Shown: positions 42,655 through 51,862 of the stretch, piece by piece
How positions within the stretch are numbered: position 1 is the first letter of the stretch
Layout: the number at the start of each line of letters is the position of its first letter
Assembly: GCA_963667715.1 (NCBI GenBank)
Contig: OY763926.1
Span: forward strand, 3,844,001 to 3,908,000
From: JAFGDI01 sp963667715
GTDB lineage: Bacteria > Planctomycetota > Phycisphaerae > Sedimentisphaerales > SM23-30
Direction: 5' to 3'
DNA: 64,000 bases
Position numbers and translations under genes: made by a program
The notes under the pieces: generated by a model
The model's input: the letters and a program-made list of their open reading frames with translations, nothing else
What the model was told of the DNA's origin: nothing
Databases searched by the model: none

Positions 42655-45600
42655 TTAGAACATTTCGCCAAAGAGAGCATATACGGCGAAGTCGAATATG
42701 TTGACAATGCCATCGCCATTGAGGTCAGCCCTGCCACAGTCGCCAGAGCCACCGCAGTCAGCTTCCATCCAGTTGTCAATGATAGCGTTCAGGTATGAGC
42801 TATCGAAAGTATCGACCATGAAGATTTCAATTTCCCTGGCCGCGTGTCCGGCAGGTATGCCGTAATCGCTAACAGAGACAGTGAACTTGAAGTTAGGACT
42901 GCCGTCGATATTAGTAGGATAGTTACGGTTAATAGTACCCTTGATATTTATACCATTTTCCATATTTATCACATCGAGACCATAAGGCAGTAACTCACCA
43001 GAGCTGAGAACAGGAACAAAGATAATAGCAGGAGCATTACTGAGCGATCTCATTACGTCGTCATCAGTAGAAGCATTCGAGCTATCATAAGAGTAGTCTG
43101 AGAAGTACACATACTCAGCGGCATCGCCAGAGGAGATACCTACAGTCGGTGTAGTAAAGAGTTCAGACTGATCAGCAAAAGCGATCATGTCGCCGTAATC
43201 GAAGCGGATAGTACCGTTCTTGCTGATAGTAGCAGAGAACAGACACTTATCACCACTATTACTTAAGTCGCCATAGTATTCAGCGATCCAGGTAACGACA
43301 ATATGGTCATCAGCTTCGGTTACATAGATATCGAAATCAGAGCCATTGAAACGGTAGTCATCCCACATAGGAGCAATGATCTTGTTAGCTATCAGGTCAG
43401 ACTCGATATTGTAAGGGAGAGAACCCTGCCCGCTACCAAAGGCGATAAAGCCGTTGGTTGAGATATTGATATCAGAGTAACTAGAGCCGTAGAACAATAC
43501 AGAGAACGGCAGCTGATAGTTAATAAGCATATCATTTGAGCTAACATTCAGACGATCATTTTCGGCTGGTACAACAAAGCTGCTGGTCTGAGTAGACTTG
43601 AGATATGGGTCCTGCTGATCGCTGCCTGGGAACTCTACAGTCCAATCTCTATAAGGAGCAGCGTCAGGGGCAGTATTAGGATAACCGCCAGCAGCAGTGA
43701 TCATAATATTCACATCCTGTCCATTTTCAGAAGCACCATCAGCGAAGTAGAAGGTATCGTTAGCGACAATTTCCAGAGCACTTCTGCCGTCACCTCTACC
43801 ACCACTAACCTTTAGGCTATAATTACCAACTTCGTCACCATAACCAGATATACGGATATAGTACTTGGTGGCAGCCTGCATATGATAGGTCAGTTCAGAG
43901 AATACGAATTCCTGATTGAAGTAAGTATAGTTATCATTACAAGCGAGGTATCCGCCGTTACAGTCGCTGTAAACAGCGAGAGAAGTATCGAAGTCGCTAC
44001 CTCTGAGAGATAGGGTAACGTCAGCATCTTCCTTTGGAGTGTAAGAGTACCATACATCATAGACAGCGGTAAAGCCGTCGAGACAATCACTTCTGATCAT
44101 ACCGCCAGTACTGAGGTAAGACTTGGTAGCAAACTGAGTTGAACCGGTATAAACCTGTCCGAACATATCGAAGTCTGTAGTCTTGATAGCGTTATTACAC
44201 TCATCGTTAGCCGGCCTGTTGGTAATTTCGATAGAGAACTTACCATAAGAAGCAGGCGAACCAGCGACACGGATATAATAAGTAGTACCAGCGTCCATAT
44301 ACTGGCTAAGCAGAGAAGAACCCTGACTACAAGAGCCACTAATGAAATCGGTATCGTTAACCGGGTCATTGTTATAGCTAATTAGAGCATCGCCTTCTGA
44401 GGTAATACCAAGAAGGAATACAGACAGGGTCGAGTCGAAGCCTTGAGTACAGCTGGTAATACGGTAATCGCCGTCAAGCTCAGGAGTAAAGCTGTACCAG
44501 AGGTCGAGGTTGTCACCATTTACCATATCAGTCAAATAGTCAGGTTCAGGAGTAATATCAGAACCAGAGGCATCGATGGTGTCGCCCATAACCGGAGTAT
44601 TGAGCTCCAGCGGGATAGCGAAATTCGGGTCATCGTTAACAGCCATATCACGATATTCAAGACTGAGAACAAAGTCACCTGCTTCATAGTTATAACCACC
44701 AACACGTACCAGATAAGTCTTACCATCTTCCATGTAGACATCTACATCAGAAGTATAATAGCTACCAGGATCGTTTGAGTAGGTATCATCATTACAAGCA
44801 AGGAAATTGTTAGTCAGGAAGTTCTTATTATTAAAGTAAACATCGTTTGGCTCTGAGAATACAGAGAGAGTAGTATCAAAACCAGCTGAACCGGTATTAA
44901 GATGAACAAAGCCAGACTTTTCAGCGGTAAAGGTATACCACAGGCCAGCCGAGTCCATAGGTTTCTTATGGTCACCAACGGCATCATAAGGTTCGGTCGA
45001 CCAGTCATAACCGGCACAAGGCGAACCGTATTCCCAGCGGAACTCGCTGAAATAGTTTGGTATCCATGAATCATAAGCAGTGCTGGTATCGCCGTAGATG
45101 CGATATTCAGCAGGGATATAATCATCCTCAAGGCGAGGATAATTTTCCGGCATCTGCGGCAGGTTCATACCACTGATACCTCTCATAGTAGGCGACTGGA
45201 CATACTTCCACCACAAGCTGGAATAGCTGCCAGAGCCAAGCCACCAGTTAAAGCCGTCATCGCTGAACTCAGCATAAGAGTTGATATCGAGCGGACGAGC
45301 GATACTATCATTATATACACCAGTTTCCATGAAAACAAAGCTCATGAAATTATCGGCTGCACTAATATTTGAAATAGTAACGTGAGTGTCAGCAACTGTA
45401 CCAAAGGCATAAGCATTGGTATTTGGAGTTGTAAACGGAGTAAGCTCTTTATAATTAGCAGCAGAGTATACATCACCAGCGTCGCCAGAGTTTACACTCT
45501 TTTCGATATCCCAGCGGCCGTCAGGCTGAACCAGAGATATTCTATTATGCCAACCGCTATAAGGATAATCCGCCAATCCAGGATAGCCACCAAGATTATT

Positions 45601-48600
45601 GCCCCAAGGAGCAAAGTAGTCCAGATGCCAAACCTGAAGACCACCTTCGGTAGGCATAGTATATTCAAAACCTTCATAGTCATTTTCATCGGCCTGAGGA
45701 CTGGTAACATTAAGAGTCTCAAAAGGCTTCGGACGCTGACGATTTTCAACAAGCAGGCATTCGCCGTACAATGGCTCTACATTAGTAGCACTGTTAAAGA
45801 GAGAACCATACTGGATATATACTGCGGTATCTCCGGTAGCATTTGGCAGACCAACAAGTTCATCGTTGGTTGAACGGTCAGCAACAACGATCTTGATATT
45901 ATGATAATCCTGATCGAGGAAATCATTGAAAGATTCATCGGTTTCAGTATTTATATCAATGAATTTAGATAGGAAATCAGAAATTCCATCATAATTCACA
46001 TCAGTTGGAGTATCACCTTCTTCAGAGGCGGCCGGTGGCGATTTGAACAGCGATTCCAATTCTCTCATATCAAGAGAGACATGCAGAGTATCGGTGAACA
46101 TATCAAACTCGGTATTATAGCCCTTCTTGCCATCTTTACGATAGAAAGGCGGGTTCCCATCACGTCTGTTATCGAAAGCTTTATTGTTAAGTTCGATAGG
46201 TTTGACCATAGGGAAAGTAAAAACTTCATCGTCAATGTCAGGGATACCATCACCATCAGTATCAACAATAGCGATCTCAGGGTCACCGTAAGTTACTTCA
46301 CCGGTATTCGGATCGGTATAAGCAAGATATAAGAAGCCATCACCATTGATATCTTCCATAATATCCCAGTTTCCATCGCCGTCGAAGTCTTCATCTGGGT
46401 CGAGTTCTCCATTTTCGTTGGTATCAACATCGAGATCCAAGTCTAACTTACCATCGCCGTCGACGTCTTCATTGACCATAGGAGAGCAATCAGCATTATT
46501 CATTTTACGATCCCAGATACGGTCATTATCAGCATCTGGATCGATATCATCATGCACGCCGTCGCCATCGGTATCGATAAATATTATTTCAGGGTCACCA
46601 GCATCGAGGATACCATTGCGGTTAATGTCTTCACCGAAACTGAAGCCATTTATAGGATCACTAGCTTCTTCGCCCAGGTCAAGGATACCATTACCATTGA
46701 TATCCACTTCACCCAGGTCAAGGATACCATTTTCGTTTAGGTCTTCAGATGGATCAAGGATACCGTTACCATTGAGGTCTTCGCCCCAATCGAGGATACC
46801 ATTACCATTAACATCTTCACCGAGATCAAGGACGCCATTACCATTGATATCTTCAGATGGGTCGAGGATACCGTTACCGTTAAGGTCTTCATTAACATCC
46901 TGGATACCGTTACCGTTTAGGTCGTCGCCATGATCGAGGATACCATCGCCATTTATATCTTCGCTACAGGTAAGGTAGCCATCACCATTATAGTCGTAGT
47001 CATATTCAGGGTTAGAATCATCAGTAATACAATCTGTAACATCTATAGTTCCGTCAGGGTTAACAGTAACACCGACAAGAAGATCGTACTTACCATTATC
47101 GTTAAGATCTTCATTTTTCAGTGAGGTTGGATCGTTGGGGTCCATAACCGGATGATCAAGCACATAATCGCCGTCAGCATCCGGGTCAATATCATCAGGG
47201 ATACCATCGCCATCCATATCGTTGTAATAGATATTACCATCATTTATATCGTCGATACCATCACCATCGGCATCCGGGTCATCGAAATCATTTATACCAT
47301 CACCGTCAGAATCTCTGAAATAGGTATAGTGTACCGGGATAGTATTAGTAATATTTCTATGCAGGTCGTTATCGACAGTACTGAACACCCAGCCGTAAGT
47401 ATCGTCAACGATAACGGCAAATACATCAGGAACAGCACCCTGCTCTTCAGAGGCGATCACACAGTTGAAATCGATAGTCCGAACATCTTTGAGGAGGTTA
47501 AAAGATAAACCAGCGGCATTGGTAGTACACTCATGATAATCTTTATCTTCGATGTTTTCCAATTTGCCGTCTTTGACAACCTTTGGTCTAATCATTGTTT
47601 CCAGAGCACCGATCGAGTTTTTACCGGCACCATTACCACTAGAAGTATCATCAGAAGAGTTTGGACCAATAGCACGTTCGACATCACCGGTAGAAAGGAC
47701 AATACCGGCATCAAAAGGTAGGCCGGTATTTTTACCACCACGGAAGAAAGCAGAACCATTATCACCACCGATAAAGTTCAGACTATCAGGAGGGATAAGA
47801 TATCTATCGTTCGAGCCCTTGTTACCAAGATTACCTATTATGCCAGGAACGGTATTGAAATCATAAATATTGTGAACGTTAGTTCTAAGGGCCAGCTCCT
47901 GTGGTTCCAGGGCTATGAGAGCAAAGGCATTTTTATCAATAGAACTGGCGTTAAGAGTATAATCACCCCAGCCCAGATCGGTATTAGCGTCCGGGGTAAA
48001 TGTATTAGTTTCAGGGTTGAGTAGAATTGGGTTGATAAAACCGCTCTCGAACTTCAGCGGAGCACATAGGTGAGTTGGGAAAGCAGGGTTAGTGAAGCCC
48101 CAAGAGCCACCACCCATCACACACCAGCTACCGACACCACCAGATTCGACGTCAATACCATAACCACCATAAATATGATAGTCACCAGCTACATCATATA
48201 CGTCAGGTAAACCAATAGCATGATGACCAAGTTCATGGACGATCACACCAATATTAACAATATTAGTACCAGAGCTTCCTCTAAGGGCAGGAACAGTAGC
48301 ATAACCTCTTATTTTAGTATTACCAGGTACACATATAGAAGGAAGTCCGGCAGCATGTGACCAGACAAGATCGCGTACGTCGTCAGTATAGTCATCGAAG
48401 CCTGAACGAACCAGAGTAAGCTTATCGAACTGAGAGAGGTCAAGTTCAAGCTCGCCACTGGCAACTCTGGCCTGAAGTCTGGCCCAGGCATGCAGGATCA
48501 TATTTCTACAAGCAAAAGCACCAAATTCGTCGAAATAATCATCTTCACTGGCACCAAAAAGGTTATAGTCGTAATTTTTATTTAGGTAGTCGTAAGAGCT

Positions 48601-49269
48601 GTACGGGAGCTTTATCCACTCTACAACAGTACTGTCGATAACCGCCTGGCGATAAGAGTTATAGATCCAGTAGTCACGTACACTACCGCCGGGAGTGACA
48701 CCATAAGGGTCAACGCCATTGCTGATAGTATCGTAATTGAAAAGGTTATCGTATTCTTCACGTGGGTGACCGTAATTGCTAACAACAGTTTTATTCTTAG
48801 AATCGTAGTTATCATTGAAAGCAACCAACAGCACGAGGTTTTTATAAACGGTACCGCCCGGACTGGAAGTAGCCTTTGACTTTTCCTGCTGCAGCTCGTT
48901 GAGGAAATCTTTACGGGCGTTCATAGCAGCGGTAAGATCGGGGTGGATATTCTGGGCGAGCCCAAGAGAGGCTGGGTCAACCTGTCCTACGATATTGGTG
49001 GTAGGAACAAGCTTGCCATCATCGTTAAGTTCGGCATAACAAAAGAACCCGTTCTGGTCTTTAACAATGGTATATCCATTTTGATCCACAACCCAGTGAG
49101 CGAACTCGTCACCAACAGCTCTGACAGAAATTTCAGTACCATCAGGTTGGGTTTTGGCAACCGGCCGAGGGTCGGCAGGCACAGCATAAAGAGCTGTAGT
49201 ACAAATAGATAGCAGACAAGCAAAAACAGGTTTCCAACGTAAAAGCTTCAGATCGCCCAAAGACTTCAT
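42655..49269 (-). CDS. Giant secreted M6-like metalloprotease with Asp-rich repeats, PPC-like domains and dockerin-like tail
   Basis: A 2204-residue exported protein with a signal peptide (about residues 1-28). The M6 (immune inhibitor A-type) catalytic domain holds 'VIVHELGHHAIGLPDVYD' (HExxH, about residue 345). Residues about 650-1015 are a long run of calcium-binding type repeats (DxDGDGxxD; then DLNGNGILDxxE units). Around 1440-1825 are three PPC-like beta domains ('WYTFTAEKSGFVHLNTG', 'WYSFTPELDGDYRI', 'WYSYTPKEDADVTL'). A nidogen-like region ('LINYQLPFSVLFYGSSYSDI') follows, and the tail is a single dockerin-like half ('DLNGDGIVNIFDFAVYALFG'). Likely a T2SS-exported, surface-associated protease. 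Confidence 0.9.
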   Translation of the reverse strand: MKSLGDLKLLRWKPVFACLLSICTTALYAVPADPRPVAKTQPDGTEISVRAVGDEFAHWVVDQNGYTIVKDQNGFFCYAELNDDGKLVPTTNIVGQVDPASLGLAQNIHPDLTAAMNARKDFLNELQQEKSKATSSPGGTVYKNLVLLVAFNDNYDSKNKTVVSNYGHPREEYDNLFNYDTISNGVDPYGVTPGGSVRDYWIYNSYRQAVIDSTVVEWIKLPYSSYDYLNKNYDYNLFGASEDDYFDEFGAFACRNMILHAWARLQARVASGELELDLSQFDKLTLVRSGFDDYTDDVRDLVWSHAAGLPSICVPGNTKIRGYATVPALRGSSGTNIVNIGVIVHELGHHAIGLPDVYDVAGDYHIYGGYGIDVESGGVGSWCVMGGGSWGFTNPAFPTHLCAPLKFESGFINPILLNPETNTFTPDANTDLGWGDYTLNASSIDKNAFALIALEPQELALRTNVHNIYDFNTVPGIIGNLGNKGSNDRYLIPPDSLNFIGGDNGSAFFRGGKNTGLPFDAGIVLSTGDVERAIGPNSSDDTSSGNGAGKNSIGALETMIRPKVVKDGKLENIEDKDYHECTTNAAGLSFNLLKDVRTIDFNCVIASEEQGAVPDVFAVIVDDTYGWVFSTVDNDLHRNITNTIPVHYTYFRDSDGDGINDFDDPDADGDGIDDINDGNIYYNDMDGDGIPDDIDPDADGDYVLDHPVMDPNDPTSLKNEDLNDNGKYDLLVGVTVNPDGTIDVTDCITDDSNPEYDYDYNGDGYLTCSEDINGDGILDHGDDLNGNGIQDVNEDLNGNGILDPSEDINGNGVLDLGEDVNGNGILDWGEDLNGNGILDPSEDLNENGILDLGEVDINGNGILDLGEEASDPINGFSFGEDINRNGILDAGDPEIIFIDTDGDGVHDDIDPDADNDRIWDRKMNNADCSPMVNEDVDGDGKLDLDLDVDTNENGELDPDEDFDGDGNWDIMEDINGDGFLYLAYTDPNTGEVTYGDPEIAIVDTDGDGIPDIDDEVFTFPMVKPIELNNKAFDNRRDGNPPFYRKDGKKGYNTEFDMFTDTLHVSLDMRELESLFKSPPAASEEGDTPTDVNYDGISDFLSKFIDINTETDESFNDFLDQDYHNIKIVVADRSTNDELVGLPNATGDTAVYIQYGSLFNSATNVEPLYGECLLVENRQRPKPFETLNVTSPQADENDYEGFEYTMPTEGGLQVWHLDYFAPWGNNLGGYPGLADYPYSGWHNRISLVQPDGRWDIEKSVNSGDAGDVYSAANYKELTPFTTPNTNAYAFGTVADTHVTISNISAADNFMSFVFMETGVYNDSIARPLDINSYAEFSDDGFNWWLGSGSYSSLWWKYVQSPTMRGISGMNLPQMPENYPRLEDDYIPAEYRIYGDTSTAYDSWIPNYFSEFRWEYGSPCAGYDWSTEPYDAVGDHKKPMDSAGLWYTFTAEKSGFVHLNTGSAGFDTTLSVFSEPNDVYFNNKNFLTNNFLACNDDTYSNDPGSYYTSDVDVYMEDGKTYLVRVGGYNYEAGDFVLSLEYRDMAVNDDPNFAIPLELNTPVMGDTIDASGSDITPEPDYLTDMVNGDNLDLWYSFTPELDGDYRITSCTQGFDSTLSVFLLGITSEGDALISYNNDPVNDTDFISGSCSQGSSLLSQYMDAGTTYYIRVAGSPASYGKFSIEITNRPANDECNNAIKTTDFDMFGQVYTGSTQFATKSYLSTGGMIRSDCLDGFTAVYDVWYSYTPKEDADVTLSLRGSDFDTSLAVYSDCNGGYLACNDNYTYFNQEFVFSELTYHMQAATKYYIRISGYGDEVGNYSLKVSGGRGDGRSALEIVANDTFYFADGASENGQDVNIMITAAGGYPNTAPDAAPYRDWTVEFPGSDQQDPYLKSTQTSSFVVPAENDRLNVSSNDMLINYQLPFSVLFYGSSYSDINISTNGFIAFGSGQGSLPYNIESDLIANKIIAPMWDDYRFNGSDFDIYVTEADDHIVVTWIAEYYGDLSNSGDKCLFSATISKNGTIRFDYGDMIAFADQSELFTTPTVGISSGDAAEYVYFSDYSYDSSNASTDDDVMRSLSNAPAIIFVPVLSSGELLPYGLDVINMENGINIKGTINRNYPTNIDGSPNFKFTVSVSDYGIPAGHAAREIEIFMVDTFDSSYLNAIIDNWMEADCGGSGDCGRADLNGDGIVNIFDFAVYALFGEMF
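46690..46965 (-). repeat. In-frame minisatellite encoding DLNGNGILD repeats
   Basis: About eight tandem near-copies of a 33-36-base unit within the giant protease gene, each encoding (E)D(L/I/V)NGNG(I/V)LD(P/L)(S/G)E. Neighbouring units differ mainly at synonymous or conservative positions. The repeat probably expands and contracts by slippage or recombination. Confidence 0.85.
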
Positions 49270-49641
49270 CTCAACGCCCTCTCTTTAGAATATTTAAAAA
49301 ACACCTATAATTCCAACTATTATAAGTATGAAAAAACAGGAATGACTTAGTTCAAAGTTTCTCAGGTCCTTGTATGTTCTTCTCCCACTTTACAAGCACT
49401 CTCTGACTCATAACCATTATACTTTTATGCCTATGGCGTGTCAACATTTATGACAAAATCCGGCATTAATATAACACTATAACTACAATAGTCGGCTATT
49501 TCAGGAGTTATCTGAAAAACGATATTTATTTATTCTATAATATTTAGATAATAGGCAGCGAAAGCCAGCCAGAGCAAGCGGTATAATCGTAATAACCGTA
49601 ATAATCGGCAAAAAAAGCAAGGTTGACATAATCGTAACAAT
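49270..49641. other. Divergent promoter region
   Basis: 372 bases between divergent genes. tataat at 49536-49541 could be a -10 for the plus-strand gene, but no good -35 is at the right distance. No repeat or hairpin of note. Confidence 0.4.
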
Positions 49642-49659
49642 ATGGAGAATTGTCATAAT

Positions 49660-50784
49660 ATGGAAACCAGAATAGTAAAAATAGAAAACGAAAGCGACAT
49701 AGAGCCGGCAGTAAAAACTGGTACCGGGCTTCTATCGCAAGGCGAGGTTGTTGCCTTCCCAACCGAGACGGTATATGGTGTGGCAGCGCGAGCAGATCTT
49801 GACGGCGGTTGGGACGAGCTAACGCGTGTGAAGCAGCGTCCATTGGATAAGCCATTTACCAGTCATGTTGGCAGTGTAGAAGAGATCTTTGAACTGGTTC
49901 CCCTGCTCTCTGATCGGGAGCGTAGGCTGATAAGCAAGATCCTGCCGGGGCCGGTGACAATAGTATTTGAACTGAACAAAAGTCAGCTGGAAGCGGTAAA
50001 GGGAAGTATGGAAGCTAAGTTGTTTTCCAGACTGTACTTTAATAATAGTATAGGTATCCGTTTGCCGGACGATGTACTGGCACGTGAGCTGTTGAGCGGA
50101 GCCAATGGGCCGGTAGTAGCGTCTAGTGCTAACCCAGCAGGCGAGCCAGCGGCATATACAGGTGAGCAGGCCATGTCTTATCTGTCAGGCGAGATAAGTC
50201 TGATAATAGACAGTGGGCCAACCAGAATACAGAAACCATCAACCGTAATGAAGATATCAGACGGAAAAGTCGAGATATTACGAGAAGGGATAGTAGATAA
50301 AGGGATGATAGATAAAGCTTTAAGGACAAAAGTATTGTTTGTATGCACAGGTAATACATGTCGATCGCCGATGGCCGAGGGGTTTGGTAAGTCCAGTTTG
50401 GCAAAAAAATTAGATTGCAGCATTGACCAAGTAGAGAAAAAAGGTTATGATATCGCATCTGCGGGAGTCATGGCACTTGACGGCTATCCAGCGAGTCAAG
50501 AAGCCGTCGAAGCCTGTAAGAGTTTTGGAGTCGATATCCAAGAGCACAGGTCGAGACTTTTGACAGAGGATATGATCATGGACGCGGACTATATCCTGGC
50601 AATGTCTCCGAGTCACTTGAGTTCGATCTTGAGTCAGGTGCCGTCGGCTGCAGATAAGATACATTTGCTGGCGCCCGAGGGAGTATCAGACCCATATGGC
50701 ATGCCCCAGCCAACCTACGACAGGTGTGCCCAGCAGATACGTGACGCCGTAGAAAAGTTTGTAAGCAAACTCGGCATAAACTGA
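49660..50784 (+). CDS. Fusion: threonylcarbamoyl-AMP synthase (TsaC/Sua5) plus low-molecular-weight protein tyrosine phosphatase
   Basis: A 374-residue two-domain protein. Residues about 1-215 form a YrdC/Sua5 domain that makes threonylcarbamoyl-AMP for tRNA t6A ('GEVVAFPTETVYGVAARAD', 'KQRPLDKPFTSHV', 'LPGPVTIVFE', 'IGIRLPDD', 'VASSANPAGEPA'). Residues about 222-374 form a low-Mr phosphatase/arsenate-reductase-like domain with the P-loop 'VLFVCTGNTCRSPMAE' (CX5R) and the catalytic Asp in 'VSDPYGMPQPTY'. Both active sites look intact. An ATG at 49642 is an alternative start. It is followed 53 bases later by rpiB in the same direction. Confidence 0.93.
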   Translation: METRIVKIENESDIEPAVKTGTGLLSQGEVVAFPTETVYGVAARADLDGGWDELTRVKQRPLDKPFTSHVGSVEEIFELVPLLSDRERRLISKILPGPVTIVFELNKSQLEAVKGSMEAKLFSRLYFNNSIGIRLPDDVLARELLSGANGPVVASSANPAGEPAAYTGEQAMSYLSGEISLIIDSGPTRIQKPSTVMKISDGKVEILREGIVDKGMIDKALRTKVLFVCTGNTCRSPMAEGFGKSSLAKKLDCSIDQVEKKGYDIASAGVMALDGYPASQEAVEACKSFGVDIQEHRSRLLTEDMIMDADYILAMSPSHLSSILSQVPSAADKIHLLAPEGVSDPYGMPQPTYDRCAQQIRDAVEKFVSKLGIN

Positions 50785-50837
50785 CAGAAACCTGTATTGC
50801 AACAAAACAAAATTTCATATAGCGAGGCACTAAAATA

Positions 50838-51287
50838 ATGAAAATCGCAATCGCAAGTGATCACAGAGGATACGAAGCCAAAGAGCTGATCAAGAGCCTC
50901 TTGAAAAAAACTGGCCACGACGTAATAGATTTTGGAACAAGCGAATCAAAAAGCTGTGACTACCCAGACTATGCGGTACCAGCCTGTCAAGCAGTAGCAG
51001 CAGGCGAAGCGGATAACGGAATCCTAATCTGCGGTAGTGGTATTGGTATGTCAATCGTAGCGAACAAGGTAAAAGGCATTCGTGCTGCACTGTGTCAGGA
51101 CGAGATGTTCGTTCAGACCGCACGCGAGCATAACAATGCAAACGTTCTATGTCTGCCTGCGATGCTGGTAAATGATTCACTATTGAACAGGATAGTAGAC
51201 TCATGGCTGAACACCGATTTCCAAGGCGGTCGTCATGAACGCAGAGTAGAAAAGATACTCGAAATTGAAAGCGACTGGGAAAAGTAA
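50838..51287 (+). CDS. rpiB: Ribose 5-phosphate isomerase B
   Basis: A 149-residue RpiB/LacAB-family isomerase interconverting ribose 5-phosphate and ribulose 5-phosphate. Motifs are 'KIAIASDHRGYEAKE' at the N-terminus, 'DYPDYA', the catalytic Cys in 'ILICGSGIGMSIVANK' and 'REHNNANVLCLPA'. Length is standard. It lies directly downstream of the TsaC-phosphatase fusion, a pairing often seen in bacteria (tsaC/wzb-like/rpiB clusters), and is closed by a strong terminator. Confidence 0.96.
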   Translation: MKIAIASDHRGYEAKELIKSLLKKTGHDVIDFGTSESKSCDYPDYAVPACQAVAAGEADNGILICGSGIGMSIVANKVKGIRAALCQDEMFVQTAREHNNANVLCLPAMLVNDSLLNRIVDSWLNTDFQGGRHERRVEKILEIESDWEK

Positions 51288-51316
51288 AAAAAGCCCCATA
51301 TAGATATAAAAAGAAG

Positions 51317-51349
51317 AGACCTTTCAATACTGAAAGGTCTTTTTTTTTG
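51317..51349 (+). terminator. Intrinsic terminator after rpiB
   Basis: agacctttca / tgaaaggtct perfect 10-bp stem, 4-base loop (atac), followed by eight T. Confidence 0.9.
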
Positions 51350-51400
51350 TAAAAAGTCCAGGAGCCAATTGTCAGCTCGACACCAGGTGTCTTTTCAGGA

Positions 51401-51853
51401 TTAGTTTCCGCTTAGTATTATGTTTTTATATCCGAGTGATACGAGTGTATCGTACATGTTCATCATGTGCTGCCAGCTGGCCTGATTTATGTCTACGAGC
51501 ATAACAGGGTCAGAGCTGTTTCTGCGATATTCCTGCATAACAGCTTCGGTAACATTGGCAAAGGTTGAGAAATCGGTGTTTTCATTTCCTATAGTAACAG
51601 TCTTACCGGCAAACATTACCTTACACGAGCCGTTATCAGTGGTATCAATATAAAAGATAAGGGGATCGACTTCGCTAACCTCATCGACACGCTGCGAGCC
51701 GGGCAGTTCGGCAGGCATAAAGCCTTCGAGCGGCTGGAAGTTTATAGTCATAATAAAGAATATAAGGAGTAGGAAAACAACGTCAATGAGCGGCACCATC
51801 CTGGCCTGTATATTAGAATTGCTTTTTCTGATACGATATTTTCTCACGGGCAA
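51401..51853 (-). CDS. ExbD/TolR-family biopolymer transport protein
   Basis: A 150-residue inner-membrane protein with one N-terminal transmembrane helix containing the conserved proton-path Asp ('MVPLIDVVFLLLIFFIMTI', residues 19-37) and a periplasmic domain that ends 'VMLVDINQASWQHMMNMYDT'. ExbD/TolR proteins work with an ExbB/TolQ proton channel to energise outer-membrane processes. No ExbB/TolQ gene is adjacent; instead it follows an HD-GYP gene by 9 bases, so the pair is probably co-transcribed. The partner must lie outside the window. Confidence 0.9.
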   Translation of the reverse strand: MPVRKYRIRKSNSNIQARMVPLIDVVFLLLIFFIMTINFQPLEGFMPAELPGSQRVDEVSEVDPLIFYIDTTDNGSCKVMFAGKTVTIGNENTDFSTFANVTEAVMQEYRRNSSDPVMLVDINQASWQHMMNMYDTLVSLGYKNIILSGN

Positions 51854-51862
51854 TACCTGAGC

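Noticed and set aside
46346..46933. 195-codon open frame opposite the Asp-rich repeats
   Set aside because: It is the reverse reading of the repeat region, made of Ser/Pro/Arg low-complexity sequence; the opposite strand is clearly coding.
46690..46965. Regularly repeated DNA that could be mistaken for a CRISPR array
   Set aside because: It is in frame within the giant protease, repeats are contiguous without unique spacers, and they encode a calcium-binding motif.
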